From: an uncultured Bacteroidales bacterium
GTDB lineage: Bacteria > Bacteroidota > Bacteroidia > Bacteroidales > WCHB1-69
Direction of reading: 5' to 3'
Length of the DNA stretch: 20,864 nt
Assembly (NCBI GenBank): GCA_937901455.1
Contig: CALDIA010000218.1
Location: 1 to 20,864, forward strand
Below the pieces are notes generated by a model that did not search any database, was not told the origin of the DNA, and saw only the letters and a list, made by a program, of their open reading frames with translations. This document shows, one piece after another, positions 6,481-14,898 of the stretch (position 1 is its first letter; each line of letters opens with the position of its first letter). The position numbers were made by a program, and so were the translations under genes.

Positions 6481-8364
6481 TGTGGGGTTGGGTGAAAATG
6501 AATCGCGGAGGATTTTGAGCATAGCTTCACCATGTTCGCGGATGCTTTTTTCTTTGTCCCAATGTTTGTATTGAAGTACTTTCAATAATTTTAGACTTTC
6601 AATAGAACCTGTTTTGTCTCCGTCTATGAAAGATTCAACGTATGCACGTTTTACCTTAAATGATTCGTTAGAGAGAGAGGAATTCTGTCCTCCAGAAACC
6701 ATACAAAGATTGCCAAAACAATCCCGAATTGCAATATCTTGAGGATTGTCCACATCCCATTTCAAACTATCAGCAGCATCATGTTTTGGATTTTGAGGGG
6801 CAACGTGTTCAATTGAACGATTGCGGCGGAAAATGTATTTTTCTGCAATATTGCGTTGTTTTTGATCAAGGAAATGCTCGTTTCTGTTTTCCCACAGATA
6901 ATAGTCTAACCGCCAGAACCAGTAGCGATCACAGTTTTTATACGACAACTTGTTGAATATCACATCCAGTTCATCTAAATAATACTCTTCATTGCTGTTC
7001 TTTTTCAGCAAATCGAGTTTATGTCTCTCGTTGTCGTTATCTTTTAGGCGAGAAAGCAATTCATTCGAACAAAGATTATGGTTTTCATATAATGTTATCA
7101 AAAGGGGAGACAGCCATTTATGATAGCTTAAGGATGAGGAAGACACATACAGCATAGACTGATATTGCATCAGTCGTTCTTTTTGTTCGATATCATTATC
7201 TTTGATGTTTTTCAGCAAGTAAGTCCCATCATCGTTTTTGATGCGTATAATGAAATAGTCAAAAAGAAGCCTGTAAATCAACAAATTATCAAAAAAGGTT
7301 GGAATGTTAATAATCTTCTCGTACATCTCAAAAGTGGTCAATAGTTTGTGAACATCGAAGAAATCGGTTACCGTAACTTGTTTACGTTGCTCTTTTGACA
7401 AAGTTAGGAATAAAACTTGCAAAAGAAATTCGGAAAAGTTCATAAAACTTCTGTCCCCTTCACTTCGCATTTGTTGTGTAGGTTTCTGACTGGTTTCCTG
7501 TATTTCTTTGATAGATTTAAAACACTTCTCGTCTTTGGGTATTGAGGATTCTTCCTTATATAAATCATTAATAAGGCATTTGCCCCTTTCTCCAAAAATA
7601 TCACTCCGTACTTTTGCCGCGCAAATAGCCTTCAAGAATCTATCGTTGTACGAATCAACAGATTCGTTCCTGTGAGTTCTTTGGCGAACAAGTTGCTTGT
7701 CCATTTGAGAAACACAATTCCATATTCGGGTATAATTATCTTTATTGAAAGAAGCGTCTAACTCTTTAAGCAATCGGACTTCTAATATTTCATGGCTTTC
7801 AAGTCCTTTGCCTGTGGCATTCATGGATTCGAAATACTTGTTCAAGTCAACCATATCGTATTGGGGCGGAAGTTCTGATACAAAAAATGCCAGATGTTCG
7901 TATATGTACTCGGCAAAATCGTATTTGTTGAAATCTGAGGTTTCGCTACTTTCTTTATCCAAAAACTGTTCAATGACTCGAATGCCATTTTCCATTTTTT
8001 TGTTTGAATACCCAAAATCTTTATTGTTGATTTTGCTGGTCAGATATTCTTCATCCTTTATGCGGGCAAAGAATGACAATCGGGGTTTATTGTCCACTAA
8101 CAGAAAATCTTTCCATTCAAACACAATGCCCAAAAGCATTAAGACTGTAAATCGTTGCTGTCCGTCCACCAGATCCAAAATGTCATTTTCTTGTTTTGTT
8201 GTAAACATCCCAATGTAATACTGCTCTTTGCTTTGTTCTTTAGCAGATTTCAAATCTCTTAGCAATTGTTCAATTTGCTCTTTGTCCCACTCGAATAGCC
8301 TCTGGTACAAAGGAATGCGGAATCTCATATTCCCGATGGTTGCAGGGGTGTATTTGTTGTCCAT
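6472..8364 (-). CDS. DUF262/DUF1524 protein, GmrSD-like nuclease
   Basis: 630 aa. The N-terminal DUF262 (ParB/sulfiredoxin-like) domain shows IPLYQRLFEW at 17-26 and DGQQRFT at 67-73, the putative NTP-binding/hydrolysis motif, then YFESMNATGKGLE. The C-terminal DUF1524 HNH nuclease shows IEHVAPQNP at 518-526 (catalytic His at 520), FGNL at 550-553, Asn 561 and Phe 569, in the family order. Fused S and D parts are typical of GmrSD type IV restriction enzymes and of BrxU and SspE relatives, which cut modified phage DNA. The gene starts 2 bp after a second DUF262 gene, so the pair is translated together. All key residues look intact. The target is unknown. Confidence 0.87.
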   Translation of the reverse strand: MDNKYTPATIGNMRFRIPLYQRLFEWDKEQIEQLLRDLKSAKEQSKEQYYIGMFTTKQENDILDLVDGQQRFTVLMLLGIVFEWKDFLLVDNKPRLSFFARIKDEEYLTSKINNKDFGYSNKKMENGIRVIEQFLDKESSETSDFNKYDFAEYIYEHLAFFVSELPPQYDMVDLNKYFESMNATGKGLESHEILEVRLLKELDASFNKDNYTRIWNCVSQMDKQLVRQRTHRNESVDSYNDRFLKAICAAKVRSDIFGERGKCLINDLYKEESSIPKDEKCFKSIKEIQETSQKPTQQMRSEGDRSFMNFSEFLLQVLFLTLSKEQRKQVTVTDFFDVHKLLTTFEMYEKIINIPTFFDNLLIYRLLFDYFIIRIKNDDGTYLLKNIKDNDIEQKERLMQYQSMLYVSSSSLSYHKWLSPLLITLYENHNLCSNELLSRLKDNDNERHKLDLLKKNSNEEYYLDELDVIFNKLSYKNCDRYWFWRLDYYLWENRNEHFLDQKQRNIAEKYIFRRNRSIEHVAPQNPKHDAADSLKWDVDNPQDIAIRDCFGNLCMVSGGQNSSLSNESFKVKRAYVESFIDGDKTGSIESLKLLKVLQYKHWDKEKSIREHGEAMLKILRDSFSPNPTNS

Positions 8365-8366
8365 AA

Positions 8367-9713
8367 TTATTCTCCCTTCGTGTAAAATTCGACAAATCCG
8401 TTATTTTTAATGGAGTTTGCTACTTCATCATAAGCAAACATTCGATTTTCCAGGTTGAAGAAACGCGCTCTAATACCAATCAGTTCATTTGGCTGTAATT
8501 TTGGAAATTGTTTTGCTCTCTCAACGCACTCGGCCAAAAAGAAAGTAGGGGATGTCGCTCTGTCAAGTATCAGAACCAATTCACAATCACCAGCATATTT
8601 CATAAGTTGACGGAAATTAGTCCGCCCATTTTCGTATCTGTGACGAGAAACAATTTTCGAGATGCCTACAAGAGCCTCCTCCAAATACAAGTTGTCGAAT
8701 TTCAAGTAATATGCAAACAAAAAAGCCTGAATAATATCGCGGTACCAACTATGGGTCTCACCGTTTAGGTTTAATGTGGCTTTGTATGCAGCCGTATTTT
8801 TGAATGTTTCAAATTTGAACATGAAATGATCAACGTATGCAAAGAAATGACTACCACCTTGTATCGCCTCATTAAAAACGAATTGTTCTCCAAAAGGTGG
8901 GATTTCAGCAATGATCGGTGCGGCCTCAAATTCTGTTTTAACCTTGTATTGCTCATTATCAAACCATTCATTTTTCCGCATCCATTTTCTCAAGCGAAAA
9001 AGATATGTTTCCAATGTACGGCTTACGTTTCTTTCTCCCTCGTCATTCTCGTAGTTCAGCAGCATATTGTCCCATCTCATAGACAAGTGTTTTGCCTGTT
9101 CCTCTGATGAAACAAATCGCAGGTGATGAGACTTCAACAACTCGTAATCTGTCAATGATTTTCCGCGTGAGTTTTGGTTAGAGAAAAAGGTATAGGCTAA
9201 TTCCAATGATTTGTCGTTGAGCACCAAAACACTGAATATAAGCTTGTTCAATAGTGAATCTATTGATTGCGTTCTACCTTTTTCTTCAATGAACTTATCG
9301 ATGAAATTACGGATAATATATTTATTGTATGCCACATACGATCTCGCCTCATTGGATTCAAAACTTTCGTTAAGAAGTGGAATGTTTTTTTTGCCCAGTT
9401 CTGAAAGAATCAGAGCCAATGTGACAAGTCGTTGTTGCCCATCAATAATATCAAATCTACCTTCTTTGAATTGAAGGATAATATTTCCTAAATGGTAAGG
9501 ATTACCGTGCCGGATATTAAAAATGTCTTCTAACAATTTTCTTACATTCTTTTCCTCCCAACAATAAATCCGTTGGTATTCGGGTATGTGAAGTGATACG
9601 CCGAATCTAAAAATGTCGCATAGTTTCAGCGAGAATAGTTGGACGGGATCGCCAGATCGTTCAAGGAGCCAATCCTTTTGTTTTTCAGTTAAATCCACTG
9701 TATCATTTCCCAT
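8367..9713 (-). CDS. DUF262 protein without nuclease domain
   Basis: 448 aa. DUF262 motifs are IPEYQRIYCW at 43-52, DGQQRLVT at 91-98 and FSNQNSRGKSLTDYELLKS (the conserved NSRGxxLtdxE block). No DUF1524 His motif is seen in the C-terminal half, so it probably supplies NTP-dependent sensing or regulation for the HNH-bearing partner. It ends 2 bp before the next gene and starts 54 bp after the TerB/zinc-finger gene, with GGAGAG near the ATG. The pair resembles split gmrS/gmrD arrangements, except that here the second protein keeps its own DUF262 domain. Confidence 0.85.
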   Translation of the reverse strand: MGNDTVDLTEKQKDWLLERSGDPVQLFSLKLCDIFRFGVSLHIPEYQRIYCWEEKNVRKLLEDIFNIRHGNPYHLGNIILQFKEGRFDIIDGQQRLVTLALILSELGKKNIPLLNESFESNEARSYVAYNKYIIRNFIDKFIEEKGRTQSIDSLLNKLIFSVLVLNDKSLELAYTFFSNQNSRGKSLTDYELLKSHHLRFVSSEEQAKHLSMRWDNMLLNYENDEGERNVSRTLETYLFRLRKWMRKNEWFDNEQYKVKTEFEAAPIIAEIPPFGEQFVFNEAIQGGSHFFAYVDHFMFKFETFKNTAAYKATLNLNGETHSWYRDIIQAFLFAYYLKFDNLYLEEALVGISKIVSRHRYENGRTNFRQLMKYAGDCELVLILDRATSPTFFLAECVERAKQFPKLQPNELIGIRARFFNLENRMFAYDEVANSIKNNGFVEFYTKGE

Positions 9714-9767
9714 ATTCTCTCCTTGCTGTTTAGATGTTAAATAATCGGTTTCTTCCTCACTTGCTAT

Positions 9768-12700
9768 TCATTTATTATTTCCTGTCAATTCGCGCACCCG
9801 CTCCAAAAGCTCTTTCTCTTTTGGGGTAATTCCACCGATTTCCGCCATTTCTTTCATTTTTTTGATGGCTTCGTTCAGGGCTTTTATGGAGCTAAAGTTC
9901 ACGTCTTCTTTTATAAGTTCTGGTAGAGAGTCGCTGTCTAACATATCAATGAATATCTGACGGTTTTCTGCGGTGTATGCGTCCGAAAACGTATTAAGAA
10001 TAGCAGCTGTCAGACTTTCTTTCTCGTCAATGTCCAACGTCCCGTCAGCCTTGGCCATATAAATTAACAACTTAATCGTTTTTTCAGCATCTGATGCCTT
10101 TTTATAAGAGTCAGTCTTGAAAAGTTTGGAGAACATGCCTATCTTCTTCGTCGGCTCTTTTCCCAAAAGAGCGTCCATCGATTGTGAATAATGTGCTTGT
10201 CGTTGTTCTTCCTTTTTTCGGGCGCGTTCTTGCCGCTCTTGTTCCTTACGTTTCCGTTGCTCCTCAAATTGTTGTTGCTCTATCCGCTCTTCTGCTTCGA
10301 ATTGCTTCCTGACAGATACTATTTCAGGAATGTTTTTAGAACAAAACAGAAGATTGTTCTTTTCTGAGTAATATACAACAAACGATTGGGTTGCTTCTAA
10401 TGGAATCGTGATTTTCATCAAATTATCTTCAATCGTATGCTTTTCCAAGATGCAGAGGATTCTTTCGTCTTGATTGTCCAACTTAAAAACATCGTGAGCC
10501 TTTTGCAGATTTTTCAGGTAAAGATTGTTCATGTCGCCTTCAGAAATCTTAAAAGGAATTGATTTATGTTTGTTGTCATAAGCAATTTCCTGTTGGTTTT
10601 TAAAAATAACCTCTACGTCTTTTTTATGGAAAAGATTGCTGAATAGACTGTTGATTTTGTTTTCTATTGAGGTCTTCGATTCGGACAGTTCTTCTATTTC
10701 GCTGATATAATATTCAACATCAGAGTAACCATCTGGAAAAAATATCCATCCATATTGGGTTTTTTCCCAATCAGAAATAAGTCCTTTTGCATCATCTACA
10801 TCTTTGAAGTCTGATTCATGATACGTTGTAAAATCAAGATCTTCATAACGCAAAAGTAATTCTTCCCAATTCTCAACAAATTTTTTACATGTTTCTTTCA
10901 GCTTTTGGTATAATTCTTTCTTCCTTTTTTTTCTGTCGGATGATTCACCAGAGAGTTTTTTTATGTTCTTAATATCGTTTCCAGTATTTATATTTGAATT
11001 AAAAAATGAGTTAGATATGACAATGTTTTCCCTAAGTCTCAATTCGATTGTCGCGTTTTCCAAAATCTGAATCATCCCTGTGCCTTGATCTATTTTACCT
11101 GTCCCATTGCAATCTTTGCAAACAAAAAAACCACGTCCATAGCAATTACCGCATTGCTTTGTTTTCATTTTTGGACGCCCGTCGTTATGCTCCCCTATTT
11201 GATAAAGCACTTCTCCTGATCCGTCACAAATCTTACAACGAATTTTCGCTTCTCCGCCGCAACATGTGCATGAGTTGTTGAAACTCCTGGGTGTTTTGTA
11301 GGAACCAATAATGGTGCGAAGATTTTGGAATTTCTTTGGGGAGGAGGAAGTGAAAAAGCTGGATCCAAATATGATTTCGTCCTCTTTAATCTCAACAGCG
11401 TTCTCTGCAGAAAATAAAGATGTAATATCTTCTGGATCGATTTGTGAATCGAAATAGTTATTATCAAAACAGAATGTGGGCAGAGTACTTACAACATTAT
11501 CATCCGCGACAGAAAATGAATGCCTCAAGGATGGAATAATCGATACGACTCCAAACGTACTTTTTAATTCATGGCCTGTTTCAACTACAAATGTTGAACT
11601 GTCACATTCTTTTGCAAGATGTTCCCAAAAGGATTTCTCGTATGAAGGCCTACCTGTATTTTGTACTGTATTGAATAGTTTCTTAACCACCTCATTTTTG
11701 TTTCCAGAAACAGGAATATGACCGGTTAGTTGAACCTTTTTCAATGAAGTTAACTCTGGTAACTTAGTAAGTGTTTGGATGTCTTTCGTTCTTCTTCCTG
11801 CCGCATCCACCCCTTGTATGGATGCCTCTGCAAATTTGTCGTAGGTTTTTGTCAGTGTTATTCCTAATTGGTCGATTTCCCTTTCAATTGTGACAGGCGG
11901 CAAATCAACTGGGGTGATTTTAATCCTTTGATTAGTTTCTGTTTTAGCCAATGCTATTTTGCTCTCTTTTTCATTGGTTTTGTCAGCAACTTTCATTGCT
12001 TTTTCAGGCTTCGCCTCTTGCTCTTTCGCCTCCTCTTTGGACACTTCTTCCTGTGGCTCTATATCCACGATAATTTTCTCAATCCCGTAGCCTTTTTTAC
12101 CAATAGGAATGTTCGTGTCTAAATTGGCTACATCGGCATCGGAGGTGTCGTTCCAGTCGCTTTGGAGGATTTTCTCGATTCTTTCATTTCTTTCTGCCCT
12201 TCTTTTTGTCCCTTTTGCCCATTCTATCTTGCCGCAGATGTCATCTCCATTTTGTTTGAGCAGCAGTTGCACCCCCTTGCAGTAATTGTCAGCATACAGG
12301 TGCATCTGCACCGTCAACTCATCTTTGTTACGCTTAACCTGATACACTTCGGGTATGACGGAAGTCCCCATCCAGCCTCCGCAAAGAGCGGCTGATACGA
12401 ATTGGATATTAGCGATCTTTGTGTCATATAACACCAACATCTCCTTATCAGTGAGGAGTGTCAAATTGATTTCTTCTTGCGTTTTGGCCGATGTCTTTGA
12501 TTCAGCAGTTTGTTTTTTGGCTTCAACCAGCGTGTAGTGGCTGTAATCCTGCGGTTCTTTTCCTTCAAATTTTTCAATCACAGGCTCGATGATACTGCGT
12601 ATTTCAAGAAATGCCTGAAACAAATCTTTAACAGTTTGAATTTCATTGTCAATAGTCCATTGACAGTCTTGACGGTTCCAGTGGCTTGGCGTAAGCCTGT

Positions 12701-12917
12701 CTCTTTTCAGGTTTTGCCTCAAATAGTCCCTGATGGGACGCCATTCCGAGCATTCAATGTGCAGGTTTACAGATGTTTCATCACATTCATAGTGCAGTCG
12801 GTCACCATACATGCTTCCCGCTTGTATAAAAGCGTAGGTTTCGTCATAATGAGTTGCTTTGCCAGGAAAGTATTTGTTGGCAAATTCTTTGAACTGTTTT
12901 TCTGAAATGATATTCAT
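9768..12917 (-). CDS. Large TerB protein with DnaJ-like zinc-finger motifs
   Basis: 1049 aa. The N-terminal about 250 residues are of no family I recognise. A charged Lys/Glu linker follows (about 284-322). At about 548-608 there are four cysteine motifs, CTCCGG, CKICDGSG, CGNCYGRG and CKDCNGTG, the CxxCxGxG repeats of the DnaJ zinc-finger domain, without a J domain. Residues about 869-912 form a basic/acidic coiled coil rich in QERKRKEQE. The C-terminus (about 935-1030) is a TerB domain (LIYMAKADGTLDIDEKESL). The whole suggests a scaffold that binds proteins or nucleic acids through zinc fingers and docks through TerB. It is the first large gene of the run leading to the DUF262 pair. The sequence is AT-rich compared with 3.8-6.4 kb, which suggests transfer. 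Function not known. Confidence 0.75.
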   Translation of the reverse strand: MNIISEKQFKEFANKYFPGKATHYDETYAFIQAGSMYGDRLHYECDETSVNLHIECSEWRPIRDYLRQNLKRDRLTPSHWNRQDCQWTIDNEIQTVKDLFQAFLEIRSIIEPVIEKFEGKEPQDYSHYTLVEAKKQTAESKTSAKTQEEINLTLLTDKEMLVLYDTKIANIQFVSAALCGGWMGTSVIPEVYQVKRNKDELTVQMHLYADNYCKGVQLLLKQNGDDICGKIEWAKGTKRRAERNERIEKILQSDWNDTSDADVANLDTNIPIGKKGYGIEKIIVDIEPQEEVSKEEAKEQEAKPEKAMKVADKTNEKESKIALAKTETNQRIKITPVDLPPVTIEREIDQLGITLTKTYDKFAEASIQGVDAAGRRTKDIQTLTKLPELTSLKKVQLTGHIPVSGNKNEVVKKLFNTVQNTGRPSYEKSFWEHLAKECDSSTFVVETGHELKSTFGVVSIIPSLRHSFSVADDNVVSTLPTFCFDNNYFDSQIDPEDITSLFSAENAVEIKEDEIIFGSSFFTSSSPKKFQNLRTIIGSYKTPRSFNNSCTCCGGEAKIRCKICDGSGEVLYQIGEHNDGRPKMKTKQCGNCYGRGFFVCKDCNGTGKIDQGTGMIQILENATIELRLRENIVISNSFFNSNINTGNDIKNIKKLSGESSDRKKRKKELYQKLKETCKKFVENWEELLLRYEDLDFTTYHESDFKDVDDAKGLISDWEKTQYGWIFFPDGYSDVEYYISEIEELSESKTSIENKINSLFSNLFHKKDVEVIFKNQQEIAYDNKHKSIPFKISEGDMNNLYLKNLQKAHDVFKLDNQDERILCILEKHTIEDNLMKITIPLEATQSFVVYYSEKNNLLFCSKNIPEIVSVRKQFEAEERIEQQQFEEQRKRKEQERQERARKKEEQRQAHYSQSMDALLGKEPTKKIGMFSKLFKTDSYKKASDAEKTIKLLIYMAKADGTLDIDEKESLTAAILNTFSDAYTAENRQIFIDMLDSDSLPELIKEDVNFSSIKALNEAIKKMKEMAEIGGITPKEKELLERVRELTGNNK

Positions 12918-12935
12918 ATAGATATGTTTTTAATT

Positions 12936-13097
12936 TTACTTCCTTTTCCCAAACACCAGCTCAATCAGCATCCGTCCCAATTTTCTCTCCATTCCGCCCC
13001 TTGTGGTGGGCACACCCGTTTTGCGGGCCACCTTGCTCTTCAGCCCGGCAATACCCAACAATCGGCTCCACGAAAACGACAATCCTCTGATTTTCAT
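12936..13097 (-). CDS. Small basic conserved protein
   Basis: 53 aa, highly basic (GLSFSWSRLLGIAGLKSK, then VARKTGVPTTRGGMERKLGR). The pattern SFSWxRxxGIxxxKxKxAR...GxPTTRxGxxRKxGR is one I recall from short unnamed Bacteroidota proteins, but no function is known to me. It ends 18 bp before the TerB/zinc-finger gene and is therefore probably first in that operon. The size and charge would allow nucleic-acid binding. No TAnnTTTG box is visible upstream. Confidence 0.6.
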   Translation of the reverse strand: MKIRGLSFSWSRLLGIAGLKSKVARKTGVPTTRGGMERKLGRMLIELVFGKRK

Positions 13098-13153
13098 AAT
13101 ATCCTATCCTATATCTTTATCTTAATACTTTACTTCTCTTTTCCGCAACTCTC

Positions 13154-13174
13154 CCGTCTGCGGGACGCAGACGG
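13154..13174. repeat. Strong hairpin
   Basis: CCGTCTGCG (13154-13162), GGA loop, CGCAGACGG (13166-13174): a perfect 9-bp GC-rich stem with no T-tract on either side. It lies about 60 bp upstream of the 53-aa gene on the minus strand and could act in its leader RNA. Confidence 0.55.
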
Positions 13175-13190
13175 CTCCATACCCACCACC

Positions 13191-13229
13191 ATTTTCAATT
13201 TTCAATTCTCCATTTTCAATTTTCAATTA
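13191..13229. repeat. 21-bp tandem repeat
   Basis: ATTTTCAATTTTCAATT occurs twice with a 21-bp period. This CAATTTT-type repeat is common in Bacteroidota intergenic DNA. Confidence 0.6.
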
Positions 13230-13575
13230 ACACGAAAACGGCGCACCCCTCCCGCCTTCAGGTAGAAAAGGCATCGCCAAACGCCGCGCAACAACTGAAA
13301 AACCGAAAAGAGTACGCCTATGCGGACGTACCTATCGGTGTGCTCTGTTGCTGAAAATTGGCGATTTCTTTCTACAGCCACACCATAGCTTACGCTATCT
13401 TCAAATATTGGGCAAAAATAGCAAATATTTCCGTTCGGCATACCCTTTCCTTTTTTTATTTTTCGCCGGCAAAGATAGCGCCGACCTCTGCCATATCGGG
13501 GCAGAGGTTCCTGGCGTGCGCAATTCATATCGGGGAATCCCCTTCGGACCGTCATCGTCTCCTGCTGTCTTTTTT

Positions 13576-13631
13576 GACGGCAAAGATAGCCATTCGCGTC
13601 ATGCGCACGCCGGTTCTATTTTGTTCTAATT
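13576..13631. repeat. 56-bp direct repeat, copy A
   Basis: Matches 14843-14898 at 54 of 56 positions. It holds a CAAAGATA (TATCTTTG on minus) box and ends TTCTATTTTGTTCTAATT. The two copies bracket the RhuM-Fic gene. Confidence 0.8.
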
Positions 13632-13689
13632 CGGGCTGCGGGGACAGCTGCGGGTACTCCGAAAAGTGGTGCTTGCGCGGTCGTGAAAG

Positions 13690-13725
13690 GAAAGTAACTT
13701 TCAAATGATTGAAAATGTTTTTCAA
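13690..13725. promoter_or_regulatory. Two palindromes before the RhuM-Fic promoter
   Basis: GAAAGTAACTTTC (13690-13702) is a perfect palindrome around one base. TTGAAAA/TTTTCAA (13709-13725) is a 7-bp inverted repeat with a 3-base spacer. Both lie just upstream of the -33 element at 13731, a position typical of operators. Confidence 0.45.
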
Positions 13726-13730
13726 AACAC

Positions 13731-13761
13731 TTGACAACGGCTTGTTTTTGTCGTAAGTTTG
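13731..13761 (+). promoter_or_regulatory. Bacteroidota-type promoter of the RhuM-Fic gene
   Basis: TTG (13731-13733), 20 bp, TAAGTTTG (13754-13761). It excludes an in-frame ATG at 13731 as start and supports the ATG at 13809. Confidence 0.65.
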
Positions 13762-13808
13762 CATCGTTAAAACAAACAACAATATTATTCAACTTAAAAC
13801 AAGGTGTT

Positions 13809-14789
13809 ATGAACTTGGAAAACAATATTTTAGTGTATCAGAGTGAAGACGGACAGACCTCTTTGGAGGTGCGCTTGGAGAACGAAAACGTATGGCTTAG
13901 CGCCAACCAGATGGCGGTGCTGTTTGGTCGAGATGAAAAAACGGTGCGCAAACATATCAACAATGTCTTTTCTGAAAATGAAGTGCCCAAAGATATCAAC
14001 ACGCATTTTTTGCGTGTTGATGGGGTGAAGCAGCCTGTGGCATTTTACTCTTTGGATGTTATCATCTCCGTGGGCTACCGAGTTAAAAGCCCGAATGGCA
14101 CCCGATTCCGCATCTGGGCCAATCAAGTACTTAAACAGTATTTGGTAAAAGGCTATGCCGTCCACGATCGCATCCGCCGAGAGCAGATTGGCGAACTGCG
14201 CAAGTTGGTGCAGATGGTAGGGCGTACGCTCAGTTTGCCTGAACTGCCGGAGAACTTCGAAAGCCGAGATCTCCTCGACGTAGTGGTGGACTATACTTAC
14301 GCCCTTGACACCCTCGACAACTATGACTACGAGCGGCTAACCATAGGTAACACCACCAAGGAGGAACCATTTCACGCCACCTACGAGAACGCCATGCAGG
14401 AGATCGGACGCTTGCGCGACAAGTTCGGCGGATCCGGTTTGTTCGGGCACGAGAAGGATGGCTCTTTCAAAAGCAGCATCGGGCAGATTTACCAGACTTT
14501 TGACGGCATCGAACTTTACCCCAGCGTGGAGGAGAAGGCTGCGATGTTGCTCTACTTGGTGACGAAAAACCACTCTTTTAGCGACGGCAACAAGCGCATC
14601 GCAGCCACGCTTTTCCTTTGGTTCCTCAATAGCAACAGGATACTGTACACCCCTGACGGTTCCAAGCGCATTGCCGACGGCACCCTTGTTGCGCTCACAC
14701 TGATGATTGCCGAAAGCCGCCCCGAGGAAAAAGACGTGATGGTGAAGGTGGTGGTGAATCTTATCGGTCATAATGAGGATGTCAGCTGA
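13809..14789 (+). CDS. RhuM-Fic/Doc fusion protein
   Basis: 326 aa. Residues about 5-125 are the RhuM DNA-binding region (LEVRLENENVWLSANQMAVL, YSLDVIISVGYRV, RIWANQVLKQYLVKGYA). The C-terminal half is a Fic/Doc domain with HSFSDGNKRIAATLFLWFL from His 255: catalytic His, Asp 259, Gly 260, Asn 261, Lys 262, Arg 263. The GNKR form resembles Doc (kinase of EF-Tu) more than AMPylating GNGR Fic proteins, though the reaction is not settled by that. This fusion is a recognised architecture in databases. No separate antitoxin gene is adjacent; the RhuM half and the upstream palindromes might provide autoregulation. It is a lone cassette between 56-bp repeats A and B. Confidence 0.87.
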   Translation: MNLENNILVYQSEDGQTSLEVRLENENVWLSANQMAVLFGRDEKTVRKHINNVFSENEVPKDINTHFLRVDGVKQPVAFYSLDVIISVGYRVKSPNGTRFRIWANQVLKQYLVKGYAVHDRIRREQIGELRKLVQMVGRTLSLPELPENFESRDLLDVVVDYTYALDTLDNYDYERLTIGNTTKEEPFHATYENAMQEIGRLRDKFGGSGLFGHEKDGSFKSSIGQIYQTFDGIELYPSVEEKAAMLLYLVTKNHSFSDGNKRIAATLFLWFLNSNRILYTPDGSKRIADGTLVALTLMIAESRPEEKDVMVKVVVNLIGHNEDVS

Positions 14790-14842
14790 TAGCCTGTTAA
14801 TCATAGCGGTCAATTCCGCGGCATCTAAATGGTTCGAGAAAC

Positions 14843-14898
14843 GACGGCAAAGATAGCCATTCGAGCCATGCGCACGCCGGTTCTATTTTGTTCTAATT
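14843..14898. repeat. 56-bp direct repeat, copy B
   Basis: Second copy of 13576-13631, two mismatches. It ends on the stop codon of the broken ATPase (14897). The gap 14790-14842 shows nothing else. Confidence 0.8.

Larger units (their letters stand above)
13098..13575. other. Gene-poor, repeat-rich spacer
   Basis: No convincing gene is seen. The stretch holds a strong hairpin, a 21-bp tandem repeat, an inverted repeat ATAGC/GCTAT at 13385-13398, and one extra copy of the CAAAGATA box (near 13470). Reading frames on both strands are short and biased like repeat-derived frames. I treat it as an intergenic repeat region. Confidence 0.5.

Noticed and set aside
13223..13555. Minus-strand frame of 110 codons in the spacer
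   Set aside because: Basic, low-complexity content, no motif, no promoter, and it ends in repeat DNA; more likely a chance frame in a dispersed repeat.
13731..13808. Longer start of the RhuM-Fic protein at 13731
   Set aside because: The codons overlap the -33 and -7 elements.
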